Source of the DNA: Prosopocoilus inquinatus | Taxonomy: Eukaryota; Arthropoda; Insecta; Coleoptera; Lucanidae | NCBI GenBank assembly: GCA_036172665.1 | Contig: CM069870.1 | Location: 69,130,212 to 69,194,211, forward strand | DNA length: 64,000 bases | Reading direction: 5' to 3' | Shown: in pieces, positions 11,801 to 23,600 of the stretch | Numbering within the stretch: the stretch's first letter is position 1 | How the letters are laid out: every line of letters starts with the position of its first letter | Translations under genes and position numbers: made by a program | Notes under the pieces: generated by a model | Told to the model about the DNA's origin: nothing | The model's database searches: none | The model's input: the letters and a program-made list of their open reading frames with translations, nothing else

Positions 11801-14440
11801 CATAATTTTAAAACACAAAAAAAAATAAATTAAGAAAAAACCAAGCAACCAGGGATACACTTTCACACTTTCTTTTCATTGAAACTGACTTCCCTGACTT
11901 TTCCAGGCCTTCCCCGGACTTTTAATCAAAAAAAAAACTTTTACTTTGGACTGGAATTATGCATCTTTTCCAATTTTTACATGTTTAAACATTTTTTCCC
12001 TTCTGATTTCAGAAATTACAGAAATGTTAGACGTTCAAAAATTAGTAATTAATTTCTTTTTTTATAACCACACGTATTGTGGAGAAAAATGTTCAATACC
12101 TAAAATTAAAAATTATAAAGCAATTAATTTTAATAACATGTTTGTTTAAAAATAAAATAAAATAGGTTTTCCAAAAAAACGAGAAGTCTTAGTGTAGGCA
12201 ATCCAATGAACGCATTCGCTTGTCTGGTTGCCTATAGCATTGAATACACTTAACAATTTTTTTTTGTTAAAAACGTGAGACGTTTTTTTACAATTTACTA
12301 ACATTACGCATTTCTTCGCTTTTTTTGATATTTAAGAAAATTTTTCATTTTTTTCTTCTATTTTAGAAAACAAAGAAAAAACAAATTTGCATTTTACAGA
12401 AGAACAAAACGATTTTAGTTGAGAGGATCAATAAGAAAATTATTAACTTCCAGTAGCATTCCACAGATGACGCCACCAAAGAAAATCACCGACGTTACAA
12501 GAAACAAAAAATGAATTTAACATAATTTTAAAACAAAAAAAAATAAATTAAGAAAAACTAAGCAAACAGGGATACACGTTCACACTTTCTTTTCATTGAA
12601 ACTAACTTCCCTGACTTTTCCACGTCTTCCCCGGACTTTTAATCAAAAAAAAACTTACACTTTGGACTGGAATTATGCATCTTTTCCAATTTTGACATGT
12701 TTAAACATTTTTCCCCCTCTGATTTCAAAAATTACAGAAATATTAGACGTTCAAAAATTAGTAATTCATTTATTTTTTTTTGCTTGTTTGTTTAAAAAAA
12801 AAATAAAATAGGTTTTCCCAAAAAAAAAAACAAGAAGTCTTAATGTAGGCAAACCAATGACGGCAACCGCTTGCATGGTTGCCTATAACATCCAAGACCC
12901 CGACAATTTTTTAACTAAAAAAATCACCGTGAATGACCGACGTTACAACATAAAAATGAATTTAAGATAAAGTTAAAACAAACAAGAAATATATTTTAAA
13001 AAAACAAACTGGGCTCCCACTTCGTTTTCATTTAAAGATTCCCTGACATTTTCAGGTTGTTGCTCATTAAAAAAAAAATAAAAATAAAGATTTTTCAAAA
13101 AACAAGAAGTCTTAACACAGGCAATCCCATGAACGCGGTCGCTTGTATGGTTGCCTATAACACTGAAGACTCCAATATTTTTTTTTGTTAAACACGTGAT
13201 AATTTTTTTTTACAATTCACTCACATTACGCGTTCTAATTTTAGAAGACAATTTTGTATTTTACAGAAGAACAAACCGATTTTAGTTAATTAAGAGGATC
13301 AATAATAAAATTATTAACATTTTGAATAAATTGGGCAAGTCGTTTTTGGTCTGCAGTGGGAATGTCGAGCTACGTTTCTGCTGAAGAAGCCCCAAGCAGG
13401 GCTGAAACAGCTGTCCAGAGGCTGCTCGAGGTTCTCACTGCAATCAAAAACGATTTGCACAAAATTTTTCTAATAAAATGATTATTCCACAAACGGCGCC
13501 AAAAAAAAAATAACCGACGTTACAAGAAATAAATTCAAATTATGTCAAATGAATTTGACGTAATTTTGAATCACAAGCAACACTCAATTTAGAACAAACA
13601 AAAAACAAACGGGGCAACCACTTTATTTTCATTGAAACATTCCCCGACTTTTCCAGGTTTTCCCCGGACTTTTGATCAAAAAATAGATTCTTCGAAAAAC
13701 AAGAAGTCTTAGTCTAAGCAATCCCACGAACGCAGCCGCTTATAGGGTTGCCTATAACATTGAAGACACCAATTTTTTTATTTTTTTAAACGTAATAAAC
13801 TTCTTCACAACTCACTTAGATTATTCAGTTCAGCTATATATATATATTTTTTTTTTGATAATTCAAACGATTTTCCATTTTTTTTAATTTCAGAAAACAA
13901 AAGGATTGATAACAATTTTTTTTAAATTAACTTCCAGGTGGAGAATGACTCTATAATGACGATCATCGAAATGTACAGGAACGACTTGAAAGTCTACGGC
14001 CACAAGTCGCTGCCCAGAGGCTACCGCTCCAGGTCGTTTCATGAAAGAATCGACTGTTCTTTGCTGCTGCTCTGTCGTCAGTGCCCCAAGCTAACAACTT
14101 TGGTAAGTCCCGGCGTTTTAGTGGTCGGTTTAATTTAAGCGTTGCTCACGCACAGGTCATAACCGAACGCATTTCAACCGCAACCGTGCTCCTCTTGGCA
14201 CACTCGGCAAGGAGAATGCGTTACCTCTACATACGCAGGAACGCAGTGATTAAACGATGTGATTGGCCACAGAGCCCCGAATGGTCTGACGAGTTCTACG
14301 ACTGGTTGAGAGCGAACAGCCAGTCTTACGAGTTCGTTGAGAGGGAGGTCTCACAGATTCTGGATTACAAATGGCACATGCTCTCCGACAAAGAGTTCAA
14401 ACAAGTAGAGATCCACTTACATTCTGATAAGCTCTACTGA
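5893..14440 (+). CDS. F-box only protein, FBXO33/39-like (5-6 exons)
   Basis: Putative substrate receptor of an SCF (Skp1-Cullin1) ubiquitin ligase. Exons: 5893-5932 (proposed), 6606-6850, 6915-7397, 7451-7720, 13938-14102 and 14156-14440, giving about 495 aa, open throughout, stop TGA at 14438. The F-box is in exon 2 (WSELPDLLLEKIFSYLTIRE ... LVCKSWYQAF, about residues 28-60). The rest reads as leucine-rich-like segments (KLLAALKRLMANLKLLRRLE; VLIISPQNLGNDTVELIG) as in FBXO33/FBXO39. Introns 2-5 have clean GT-AG sites, all phase 0. The first intron is inferred: the reading frame upstream of 6606 has no ATG, whereas ATG at 5893 (MNRGCWKVDDDDK) ends at a GT donor in phase 1 that matches the AG at 6604-6605. 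Intron 4 (7721-13937) is 6.2 kb of repeats including two sense hammerhead motifs. The gene converges with INTS5. The family is clear; the specific orthologue and the start are not. Confidence 0.8.
7667..7925 (+). repeat. triplicated exon 3' end plus splice donor
   Basis: The last ~50 bp of the F-box exon ending at 7720 plus about 35 bp of intron recur twice in tandem (about 7750-7838 and 7840-7922). Each copy carries 'ttaacagcgt.ctct.aattcg' and then 'gagtaattaaaaaaa.. ctgagcttttg'. Copy 3 keeps an intact GTGAGT-like donor; copy 2 reads GGGAGTAATT and has lost the GT. The copies are exonic sequence relocated into the intron. Confidence 0.8.
8303..8639. mobile_element. mariner-type MITE, copy 2
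   Basis: Starts ACGAGTGTTCAATTAAAAAA and ends ..TTTTTTATTGAACACTCGT. TA flanks at 8301-8302 and 8640-8641. It is 337 bp, homologous over its length to the copy at 3098-3433, and inserted in the large F-box intron. No ORF. Confidence 0.8.
8640..10320 (+). repeat. F-box intron: dispersed 'AGATGGCGCC' repeat array
   Basis: Successive degenerate units of about 150-250 bp contain 'atcggaaatgaatgcaaaag' and 'cacagatggcgccacta' modules separated by A-rich DNA. Core motif hits include about 8166, 8818, 9304, 9516 and 10131; an isolated one is at 8165 between the MITE and exon copies. The same modules recur in INTS5 introns and at 58.4-58.9 kb. No exon is seen. Confidence 0.6.
10328..10602 (+). mobile_element. 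hammerhead-bearing foldback repeat, copy A1
   Basis: The copy begins with the family's terminal cassette (AGCGACATCTTACTATCGCT, then 'gacctaacattgcagtagga', 'ccatgcaaggcggccatgc') and continues into the hairpin module bounded by GCAAATCGTTTTTGATTGCA and its inverse ending at about 10602. It lies in the F-box intron. There is no transposase or RT, so it is non-autonomous; class unresolved. Confidence 0.6.
10507..10574 (+). ncRNA. type-I hammerhead ribozyme motif, copy A1
   Basis: The conserved core is present in order: CTGAAGA (10524-10530; CUGANGA box), stem II AGCCC/GGGCT around loop CAAGCA (10531-10546), GAAA (10547-10550), then short self-complementary stem III ACAGCTGT and cleavage triplet GUC ending at 10558. 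Stem I is CCTCTG (10518-10523) with TAGAGG (10559-10564), extended by TCGAG/CTCGA beyond an internal loop. It is in the sense orientation in the large F-box intron. Activity is inferred from the fold only. Confidence 0.65.
11220..13860 (+). repeat. tandem ~430-720-bp repeat units with conserved hairpin
   Basis: Units in the F-box intron share 'ttccctgacttttccaggtt' (about 11228, 11889, 12607, 13042, 13641), 'ccagtagcattccacagatg', and a hairpin: AAGTCTTA.TGTAGGCAAYCC paired with GGTTGCCTATARCAT..AAGAC (about 11505, 12185, 12835, 13106, 13703). Unit spacing is irregular (about 435-720 bp), which suggests internal deletions. Two more hairpins lie at 17461-17592 in an INTS5 intron. No coding signal. 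Confidence 0.65.
13364..13431 (+). ncRNA. type-I hammerhead ribozyme motif, copy A2
   Basis: CTGAAGA at 13381-13387, stem II AGCCC/GGGCT, GAAA at 13404-13407, stem III ACAGCTGT, triplet GUC with C17 at 13415. Stem I TTTCTG/CAGAGG uses G-U wobbles and is extended by TCGAG/CTCGA and then by a long outer stem (CTGCAGTGGGAA with TTCTCACTGCAATC). It is in the sense orientation in the F-box intron, 0.5 kb before the next exon. Confidence 0.65.
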
Positions 14441-14680
14441 ATCCCCCTCGTAAAAATGTAATTAAGTCGCAAAGGTATTGAGACATCCGACTTCCTTATT
14501 ACATTATCAACCTCTTAAACCTAATCAAATTGTGATGTAGATAGTTTAGGCGTACAATTTCTCTAGAGAATATTTTTTTAATGCATTTTAAGATGATGAT
14601 GATTAATGGTTAAGCTTTGTATATTTTAGTGATCAAAGAATATATTTTTTATGTACAAACAAAAAGAAAACTGGTTTCTC
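14441..14680. other. convergent 3' spacer, F-box / INTS5
   Basis: Only 240 bp separate the F-box stop (+) from the INTS5 stop (-), so the 3' UTRs must abut or overlap. I see no canonical AATAAA on either strand here, only variants such as AATATA. Confidence 0.6.
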
Positions 14681-17600
14681 TTAACCGTCCTTGGGAATAT
14701 TTATGAACATCTGCGCGTACAAGTGGCCCACGGTTTTGATGTTGCGTTGCATTATGATGCGCAGGGTGTTGGTGTAGACTTCGGGGGGCCTTGCCACGGT
14801 CGGATCCCTCCAGTAATATCCGTTTGGATCGCACACGAATAGAGCGGGTGAAGGTATGTGGTCTCGCATGTAACTCCAGATGCAATCTCTTAATATGGCT
14901 ACAATCTGAAAAAGATCAGAAGGTACTTATATATCAAAAGAAGAAAAAAAAAAAGTCCGAGTTTTGGTGACAAATAAGAAGCGATTTTGTAATATATTTT
15001 ACATTTTCTTCTTCTTTGATAAGTTCTATAATTTCCTGCTCTTTTTCTTTTGGTATTTCTTTCGCCGATATTCATTTTTAATTCCCATCTCGGGTGTTGG
15101 TTTGACTTTTCTGGTTTTACGTTTTTTGCTGTTTGATTGCCAAATCCTTTGTCTTTCCTTTAATTTTCTTCCTAGTTCTTGATTTTATTCTTTATTATAG
15201 TTTTTTGCTTCTTTGCTTAGGTATTTCCTCCACGTCGTAGTCTTTCTTTTACACGGTTTTTCATTTTTTGGTTCTGTTTCTTCATAACACATTTTTTACT
15301 GTTCTGCTTTTACCTTTTAATGCTTCTGTTTGTTAATGTTTACCATTTTGCGTCCAAATACAATTCCTTAGAAATTAATTTTTCCTGCGGATTTAATCTT
15401 CTTTCCGTATTTTTTATTGTTTTGCTTATTTTTTTCGTATTGTAATATCATTAACTTATTTTTCTTCTTTACGCTCTACGCTCATTTTGACGTTGCAAGA
15501 AGGTTAAACACAAAACAAAATTAACATAAACGAAAGAAATTGGATCTCTCAGATGGCGCAACTAATAAAAAGCTACCGTGAAAACACACAAATTAATCAA
15601 AAAAACGAGACATTTAAGATAAATGAAAGAAATTGTTCCGACGAAAATTTCACAGATGCCGCTACTAATTAAAGAGCTAACGTAAAAACAAATAAATTAA
15701 TTTATAAAATACCAAAAAGCCAATTAACATAAACGAAAGAAATTAGTTCGACCAAAATCTTACAAATGGCGCCATTAATAAAAAGAAATAAATCAAAAAG
15801 TATAGTAAAAGTAATAAATAATTTTCTTCTTTAAACTAATTTTGACTGAATTCAAAATTTAAAAAAATATCTTGATGTCTGCCATCTATCGGAAATAAAA
15901 AAATTAATATAAAATAAAAATCCTACAGGTGCCGTTGCGAAAAAATTGCTAGCGTTGCAAAAAGGTTAAATAAAAAAAAATAAATTAAAAACTCATGTAA
16001 CGTGAAAGAAAGAAATTGGTTCGACGAAAATCCCACAGGTGGCGCCACTAAAAAAAAAACCTTGGCGGCATAATAACAAATTAATTCACTAAAAAAAAAT
16101 AAGTACTAAAAATTCGTCATTCATTTCATTTCATTTCATTTAACATCAACATAAGCAAGCAAGAAATAAATCAAAACATAAAACAGAAATAAATATTGAC
16201 ACAAAGAAATTGAAAATATGTATAATTTGACAGGTTCCGTAAATGGCGTTGTTATTTTTTTAAGTCGTTGAACATAAACAAGATATAAATAGAAAAATAA
16301 AAAGTATTTCGCAAATCCGCAATCTATTGGTAATTATTGCAAGGAAAATTGATTCGGGAGTAATTCCGCAGATGGCACCACCTGACGGTACATAAAATAA
16401 GTTAAATTAAAAAAAAAAGATTAAAAAACAACTTGAAAAAGTCAAGACAGAACAGTATAATGTATGATATGCTAAAAATTCCACAGATGGCGCCACTACA
16501 AGAAAAAAAACTTATTAGAGAAAAATTCTACAGATGATGCCACTAAAATTCGCCCACCTTACAAGGAACAACCTCAATTAAAAAATTAATTTAACTCAAA
16601 AAACAAGAAATAAATCAAAACATAAAAGAAAGAAATATAGATACAAAAGAAATTGAAAAAGAAAAATCTATTTGACAAGCCCGCAATCTATTACTATTAA
16701 TTATTGCAAAGGAAATTGGTTCGTGAAAGATTCCACAGGTGGTACTACAAAATAATTGCTGACGACATTACATAAAATAAGTTAAATTTTAGAAATATTA
16801 AAAAAACAATTATAAAAAAAGTAAGTCAAAACAATATAATGTATGATTTGGGAAAAAATTCACAGAAACCGCCACCAAAAAGATCTCTGCCATCAGTTGA
16901 GAGAGAAAGTACCCAGAAGAAAAATTCAACAGATTTTTTTTTTAAATCCGTTGACATCGAAACAAACAAATATAAAATAATTTATTGAACACAAACAATA
17001 AAATTAAAAAAAAAAAGAAAAAACAGTTAGGCATTGTCGGTATAGTTTGGAAATTATTGCAAAAAAGAAACAGATTCGGCAAAAATTCCACAAATGGCGG
17101 TGCTAAAAAAAAACATCACCGGCGTTACAAAATTAATTCAACTATGAAATAAATTTTAAAATAATTTTTACACAAACGAGAAATAATTCGAAATGACCAC
17201 TTTATTGTCCCAATTGAAACATTCCCCAATTTTTCCAGGTTTTCCCCGGTCTTTTAATCAACAAAACTATCGACTATGGATTGTAACTGAGCAACTTTCC
17301 TAATTTGTTCTTAATTCCAGAACAAAAATAATACACATACAGAAATTAGCTATTTATTTATTTTTTTATTATCGCGAGTTTTGGTGAGAAAATAGTAGAA
17401 TTATCTTTCAAAATTATAAGGGATTTTAATAGCAAAATATAATCAATCTGTACTTCCCAAAAACAAGAAGTTTCAGTATAGGCAACCATATATGCTGTTG
17501 CGTTTATTGAGTTGCCTATACTAAAACTTCTTGTTTTCAATGCAGGCAACCGCACATGCTGCTGTGAATATAGGGTTGCCTGTACTGATGACTGCGTAAC

Positions 17601-20600
17601 AATTCTTTTCGTCAAAAACGTGACTGACTTTTTCAGAATTCTTTCAGATTATATTCGCATGGAATTTTCCAGTCTTTCAAGATAAATTTCACCGACTTCC
17701 ACACTGACACAAGCAATTCTCCCTCCCCCCGTCTTTTTCCCTCTGATGTTGCGCTCATTTTTCTCAATTCCCTGACTCTTCCCAATTTTCCAGCTTTTCC
17801 CGGCGACAAAATAAACGAAGAAAAAAATGAGTTTAACTTAATTTTAACACGAAACAAAAACAAGAAATAAGGCGAATTTGAGAATTATATGGAAGAACAG
17901 CCCGGTTATCAACGTCTAAAAGACGGAAGTTATACCTTTTTATTATAAATACAATCGGAAAAAAAACAAAGCAAGCAAAAACATATAAAAATAAAATTTG
18001 AGCTCTTTACCATCTGCTAAGAGAAAATGCAGAAGGACTTGACAGAGTTTATTAATTAGATGGAGCTGCAATTTTTTTTTTATTTTGCAAGTCCGTTGAT
18101 ACTACTTGATACCAACACAACTTAAATAAAAAATAATTAAAAAACAATTTGGTTTGGGGCCTTATTATGGTCATATTGACGAATTCAGAATTATAAAATT
18201 AAAAAAAAGACACTTACCTCAAACGAATTGAAGTGCGATATGACATCCCTGATGCTGAACAAGGGCGGCGGCAGCAGTTGCCCCAAAGCCATCACGTCGA
18301 TGACCTTGATGGTGGTGTCCATCAGCGATTTGTAATTTTTTGTGTCCGCCGACTTGCTCTGCTCCCCCATGCTGCTCCACTGGTGCATCAAAGTGGCCGT
18401 CAACGCACGGATTATAACAGAACAGTAACACAAGGCCGGACGATACACAGCCACCAAAGACAGAAGGTCCCACAGGAGAGGGGTGCTACTGAACAAACGC
18501 CGAATGAACAAATCTCTTTCAATGGTCACCTAAACAGAAAAAAAAAAAATCATACACAGAATGTGCATCAAATTATACTTGGAGGTATGTCTCAAATGTA
18601 CCCCCTGTCCTGTCTGTGCATAAAGAATGTCCCCTAAGTGTACACAAAATGTAGTCTAAATTATACATGTAGTGTGACCCAAATTATATGTGAAGAGTAT
18701 GCCCCATTCAAATTATATATACAGTGTGCCCCAAATCATACACGCATACAGTGTTCCCCAAATCATACATACAGTGTGCCCCAAATCATATATACAGAGT
18801 TTGTCCCAAATATAAAAAGGAATTTAACCTTTGAGAATTCTTCCTCTGGCCACGGTAGTCCGTTGTACATAACGTCAGGGCTGACATACTGCACCAAGAG
18901 CAGGGAAACCTGTATGATGCTGTCCTGTGACACGTCGGTTTGTGTGTTTTCGGGGGGCAAAGCACAGCACGCCTTGATCACACGGATCAACTGCTCGGTG
19001 TTCCCCGCAATATTATTTTCTGGAAGGGCCAGGGCCGAAATTGACTTTCGCTTTCCGGTCCCGATGACGCCCCCGTTGTAGACGGACGAGTGCTTGGTCA
19101 GCGGGATCATTTTGCTCTGCAATTAAAATTGAAATGAAAGGCTCAAGTTTAATTCTGGCTTCAAAGTTTTACACAATTACAATCAAAAGCCGCGGCTTCA
19201 GGGTTAGGTTCAATTTACCTAATACAAATAAATAATTTAAAAAAATATATTAAATAACGGTATTGCGATCTTTTTAGATTACAATTTTTAAATCGCACAG
19301 ATGGCGCTGCTAACAAAAAGCTAACGAAAAAACGAATAAATAAATTTTAAAAAATACCAACGAGCCATTTAACAAAACAAAAAAAAATGGTTCGACAAAA
19401 ATCCGACAGATGGCGCTGCTAATAAAAAGCTAACGTAAAAACAAATAAATTAAGAAAAACAAAATACGAAAGAGCCATTTAACATAAACGAAAGAAATTG
19501 GTTATTCTTGTCGAAATAACACAGAATGGCGCCACTAATAAAAAGTTACTGTGAAAACAAAAAAATTAATCAAAAAAAAACCAAAGAGTCATTTAGCATA
19601 AACTAGAAATAAATCAAAACATAAACGAAATAAAAAGAGGAAGAAAAAGAAAATATAATTTGACATCTCTGTCATCTATTAAGAGAAAGAATGAAGAACG
19701 TTTTGACAAAGGTTAGGTAGATGTCACTGGTTAGGTTCGTTGTTTATTTTCTTTTTTTTTCAGTTATTGCACATAAGCAATAAAATTTAAAAAAGTAACA
19801 ATTTGAAATGTCTCCGTCTTTTAAAATGAACGCAAAAAGAAATTGGTTGGACAAAAATCCAACAGATGGCGCCACTAAAAAAAAAGTTGGTGACGCAGAA
19901 ACAAAATGACTTAAAAACTAAAAATTAAAAAAAAATATCTCGATGCTTGCCGTCTATCGGAGGAAATGATTTCAATACACAATAGTTCCGACAAAAATCC
20001 TACACGTGGCGCTGGCGTTACAGAGATTAAATTAAAAAAAAAAAAAAAATGTTAAAAAGTCATTTAACGTGAACGAAAGATATTGATTCGACGAAAATCC
20101 CACAGATGGCGCTGCTAATAGAAACCGACATAAAAACAAATAAGTTAATCTGAAAATAAATAATACCAAAAAGCCATTTAATATAAACTAGAAACAAATC
20201 AAAACATAAAGGATGTAAAAAGAAATGAAAATATAATTTGTCATCTTTGTCATCTATCAAGAGAACAAACGCGGAAGGTTTGGCCAAAGGTCAGGTAGAT
20301 GACACTTCGTTATTATTATTATTTTTTTTTTAGTTGTTGCACATAAGCAATAAAATTTAAAAAGGAACAATTTGAAAAAATATGGCCGTCTATCGAAAAT
20401 GATTGCGAAAGAAATTGGTTCGGCAAAATCCCACGGGTGGCGCTACTAAAAAAAAAAAAACGATTCGAGAAAAATTGCACAGATGGTGCCTCTAAAAATT
20501 GGCGACCTTACAAGAAACAACCTCCGTTAAAAAACTTCATTTCACATAATATGCAATGGCTCCTTTTAAATCAGTCGTTCCTACGATTTCAATTGTTTCT

Positions 20601-23600
20601 TTCGATTAGCAAAAAAAAAAACATTGATTGTTTCCACAATTTTTTTTACGATTTTGGCAACCATGCATGCAACTTGTTTTTCACAACAGTCATTTGACCT
20701 CGGCTCGACCCGATTTTCATTTTTTTTTTTTAGTCAGCAAAAAGATTTTTCAATTATTTTTCATGAACAGAAAAACGATTAATTCAGAATTTTTCATTTT
20801 ACTTTTTTGCTGAACGTCATTATTTTGAAGTGTCTACGAGACACTCAAGATTAGATGATTTCCATTATTTTTTTGCGATTTTCTTGGACGGCCGTGCGGT
20901 CTTTCACTTGTTCTTCACAACAATCGTCAGTCTTATAATTTTCAATTGTTTTTTTTTATCGTCAGCAAAGAGCAAGAAGATTGGATTCACTTGTTTAATG
21001 ATTTTTCAATAGTTTTTCATGATCGGTAAGACGATTAATTTAGAATTTTTCGTTTTTTTTGCTGAACGTCATTATGTTGAAGTATTAATGAGGCTCTCAA
21101 GATTTTGATGACTTTCATTATTTTTTGCGATTTTTCTTAGGCGACCATGCGATCTTTCACTTGTTTTTCATAACAATCGCTATTTGTTACGATTTTCAAT
21201 TGTTTTTTATAGTCAGTAAAGAGCAAGAATATTGGGTTCAGTTGTTTAATGATTTTTCAATTGTTTTGAATTTTTCATTTTCTTCTGCTAAACGTCATTA
21301 TGTTGAAATGTTAATGAGGCTTTCAAGATTTTGATGATTTTCATTCGTCGTTTTATTCATAATTTTTTTGGGCGGCCATGTGATATTTCACCTGTTTTTC
21401 ACAACAATCGCTCTTTCTTACGATTCTTACGATTTTCGATTGTTTTTTATATTATAAGATTCGGTTCACTTGTTTCATGATTTTTTAATTGTTTTCCATG
21501 ATCGATAATTCAGAATTTTTAATTTTTTTGCTGAACGCCATAATTTTGAAGGCTCTCAAGATTTTGATAATTCTCTTTAATTTTTACTATTTTTTTAGGC
21601 GGCCGTGCGATCTGTTACTTGATCTCATAACAGTTGCTCGTTCTTACGATTTTCAATTGTTTTTTATATTATAAGATTCGGTTCACTTGTTTCATGATTT
21701 TTTAATTGTTTTCCATGATCGATAATTCAGAATTTTTAATTTTTTTGCTGAACGCCATAATTTTGAAGGCTCTCAAGATTTTGATAATTCTCTTTAATTT
21801 TTACTATTTTTTTAGGCGGCCGTGCGATCTGTTACTTGATCTCATAACAGTTGCTCGTTCTTACGATTTTCAATTGTTTTTTTTTTTACAGTCAGCAAAC
21901 AGCCCTGCCGATTAGGTTCGTTTGTTTTAAGCAGCGTCATCGTAATTTTCAATTGTTTTTCACAATCAGCGAGATGATTTTCACTTTTTTTTTTATTAAA
22001 CGTCATAATTTTGTAGTGTTAATGAAGCTCCCGAAATTTCATGATTTTTATTACTATTTTTTTGCAATTCTTTTTTTTAAATTTCGGGTAGTCATGTGAT
22101 CTTTCGCTTGTTTCACAGCAGTTGCTCAATTGTTTTTTTTTATACAAACAGCAAACGGCAAGAAAATTGAGGTCATATGTTTTAAAGAGCGCCATCATGA
22201 TTTGATTCAATTGTTCATTTTTAATTGCGATTCGCTTTATGTTGATCCTCAAAAGTTGCAAGTTGTACACTCATGTCAACAAAAAATGCGTACAGGCGGT
22301 CAGACACTTTTGGGTACTATGTAGGTCATGAGATCAAATAATATGTAATTTTAATGACTTACAAACTGGGGTTGCGAGGTTGTATCTGATTTAAATAAAC
22401 TTGAAAAATAAATGTAAAACAAATGAATATGAAAATTCTGACGATTTTTTTAGACTGTTTGTTAATAAAAGGTTTTGTTTTACGAGCCGAAAGGCAAGAC
22501 AGAACTGAAAAAAAAATAAAAACCTAGAAAGAGAAGTTTTACAAGGGGTGGGAGACTTACCAATTTCTTGTTTTGCTTGAGCAGCAACTTGTCGGTTTGC
22601 TCGTGCGAGAGTGACACCTTGTGTTCGGCCCCGAATAAAACGTTGTGGCTCGAGAAGAGGGACCTCTCTATTAGTTCCCGCAGGGCCAGAATTCTGGCAA
22701 CGTTCGAGTGAATGCAGAGGCGGGTTAGAATTTCTACAGTCCTTTCGAAACCTTTCAGACGGATTGTTGTATCTGAAAACGAAATGATTTTGAATAATTA
22801 AAAAAATTTAATAGCATTTTCAATTGACTGTGCCATAACACCCTCATAGTATTTCTATCTTGTTTTAACTTCAACTTCATAATATGTTAACAAGGAACAG
22901 AGATACTCTCACAATGCTCTGCAGCAATGAATTAAATTGTTAAAATTATTCTAAAATTTATCTTGTAATTGAATTTATTTGTTGTAAGGTCGGTGATTTT
23001 TTTTAGTAGCGCCATCTGCGGAATTCTCGTTGAACCTATTCTTGCAGTAATTTCCATGCGATGGCGAACATGTCAAATTGCTTTCACTTTTTCTTAATTT
23101 TATCGTGTACGTTCAATAAATTATTTTTTATTTATTTGTTTCGATGACAACGGACTTAAAAAAATTCTTCTTTGAATTCTTCTGTGTACTCTTTCACTCA
23201 ACAGATGGCAGAGATCTCAAATTATATTTTAGTTTCTTTTTATGTACTTGTGTTTTTTTTCTTACATTTTTTTTCAATTGAACTTATTTCTTGTGACGAC
23301 ATTTTTATTTATCAGCGCCATCTGTGAGATTTTTGTCGAACCAATTTCTTTTGCAATAATATTCAATAGACGGCGGGCATGTCAAACAGTTTTTTTAACC
23401 TGCCCACGTGCTGCATTAATTCTGTCAATGCATGCCAGAGAATTTTCAAATTTATGTTTCAGTTTATTTTTATTTTATTATTTATGTTTTGATTTAATTC
23501 GTGTTTTTTTGTGTTCATCTGCGGATTTTTTCCCAAATCATATATTATACTGTTTTGACTTGTTTTTTTTTTTTAATTGCCTTTTAATCCTTTTCTTTTA

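Noticed and set aside
11500..13780. CRISPR-like spaced repeats
   Set aside because: Spacing is 300-700 bp, the genome is eukaryotic and the repeats are hairpins in an intronic satellite.
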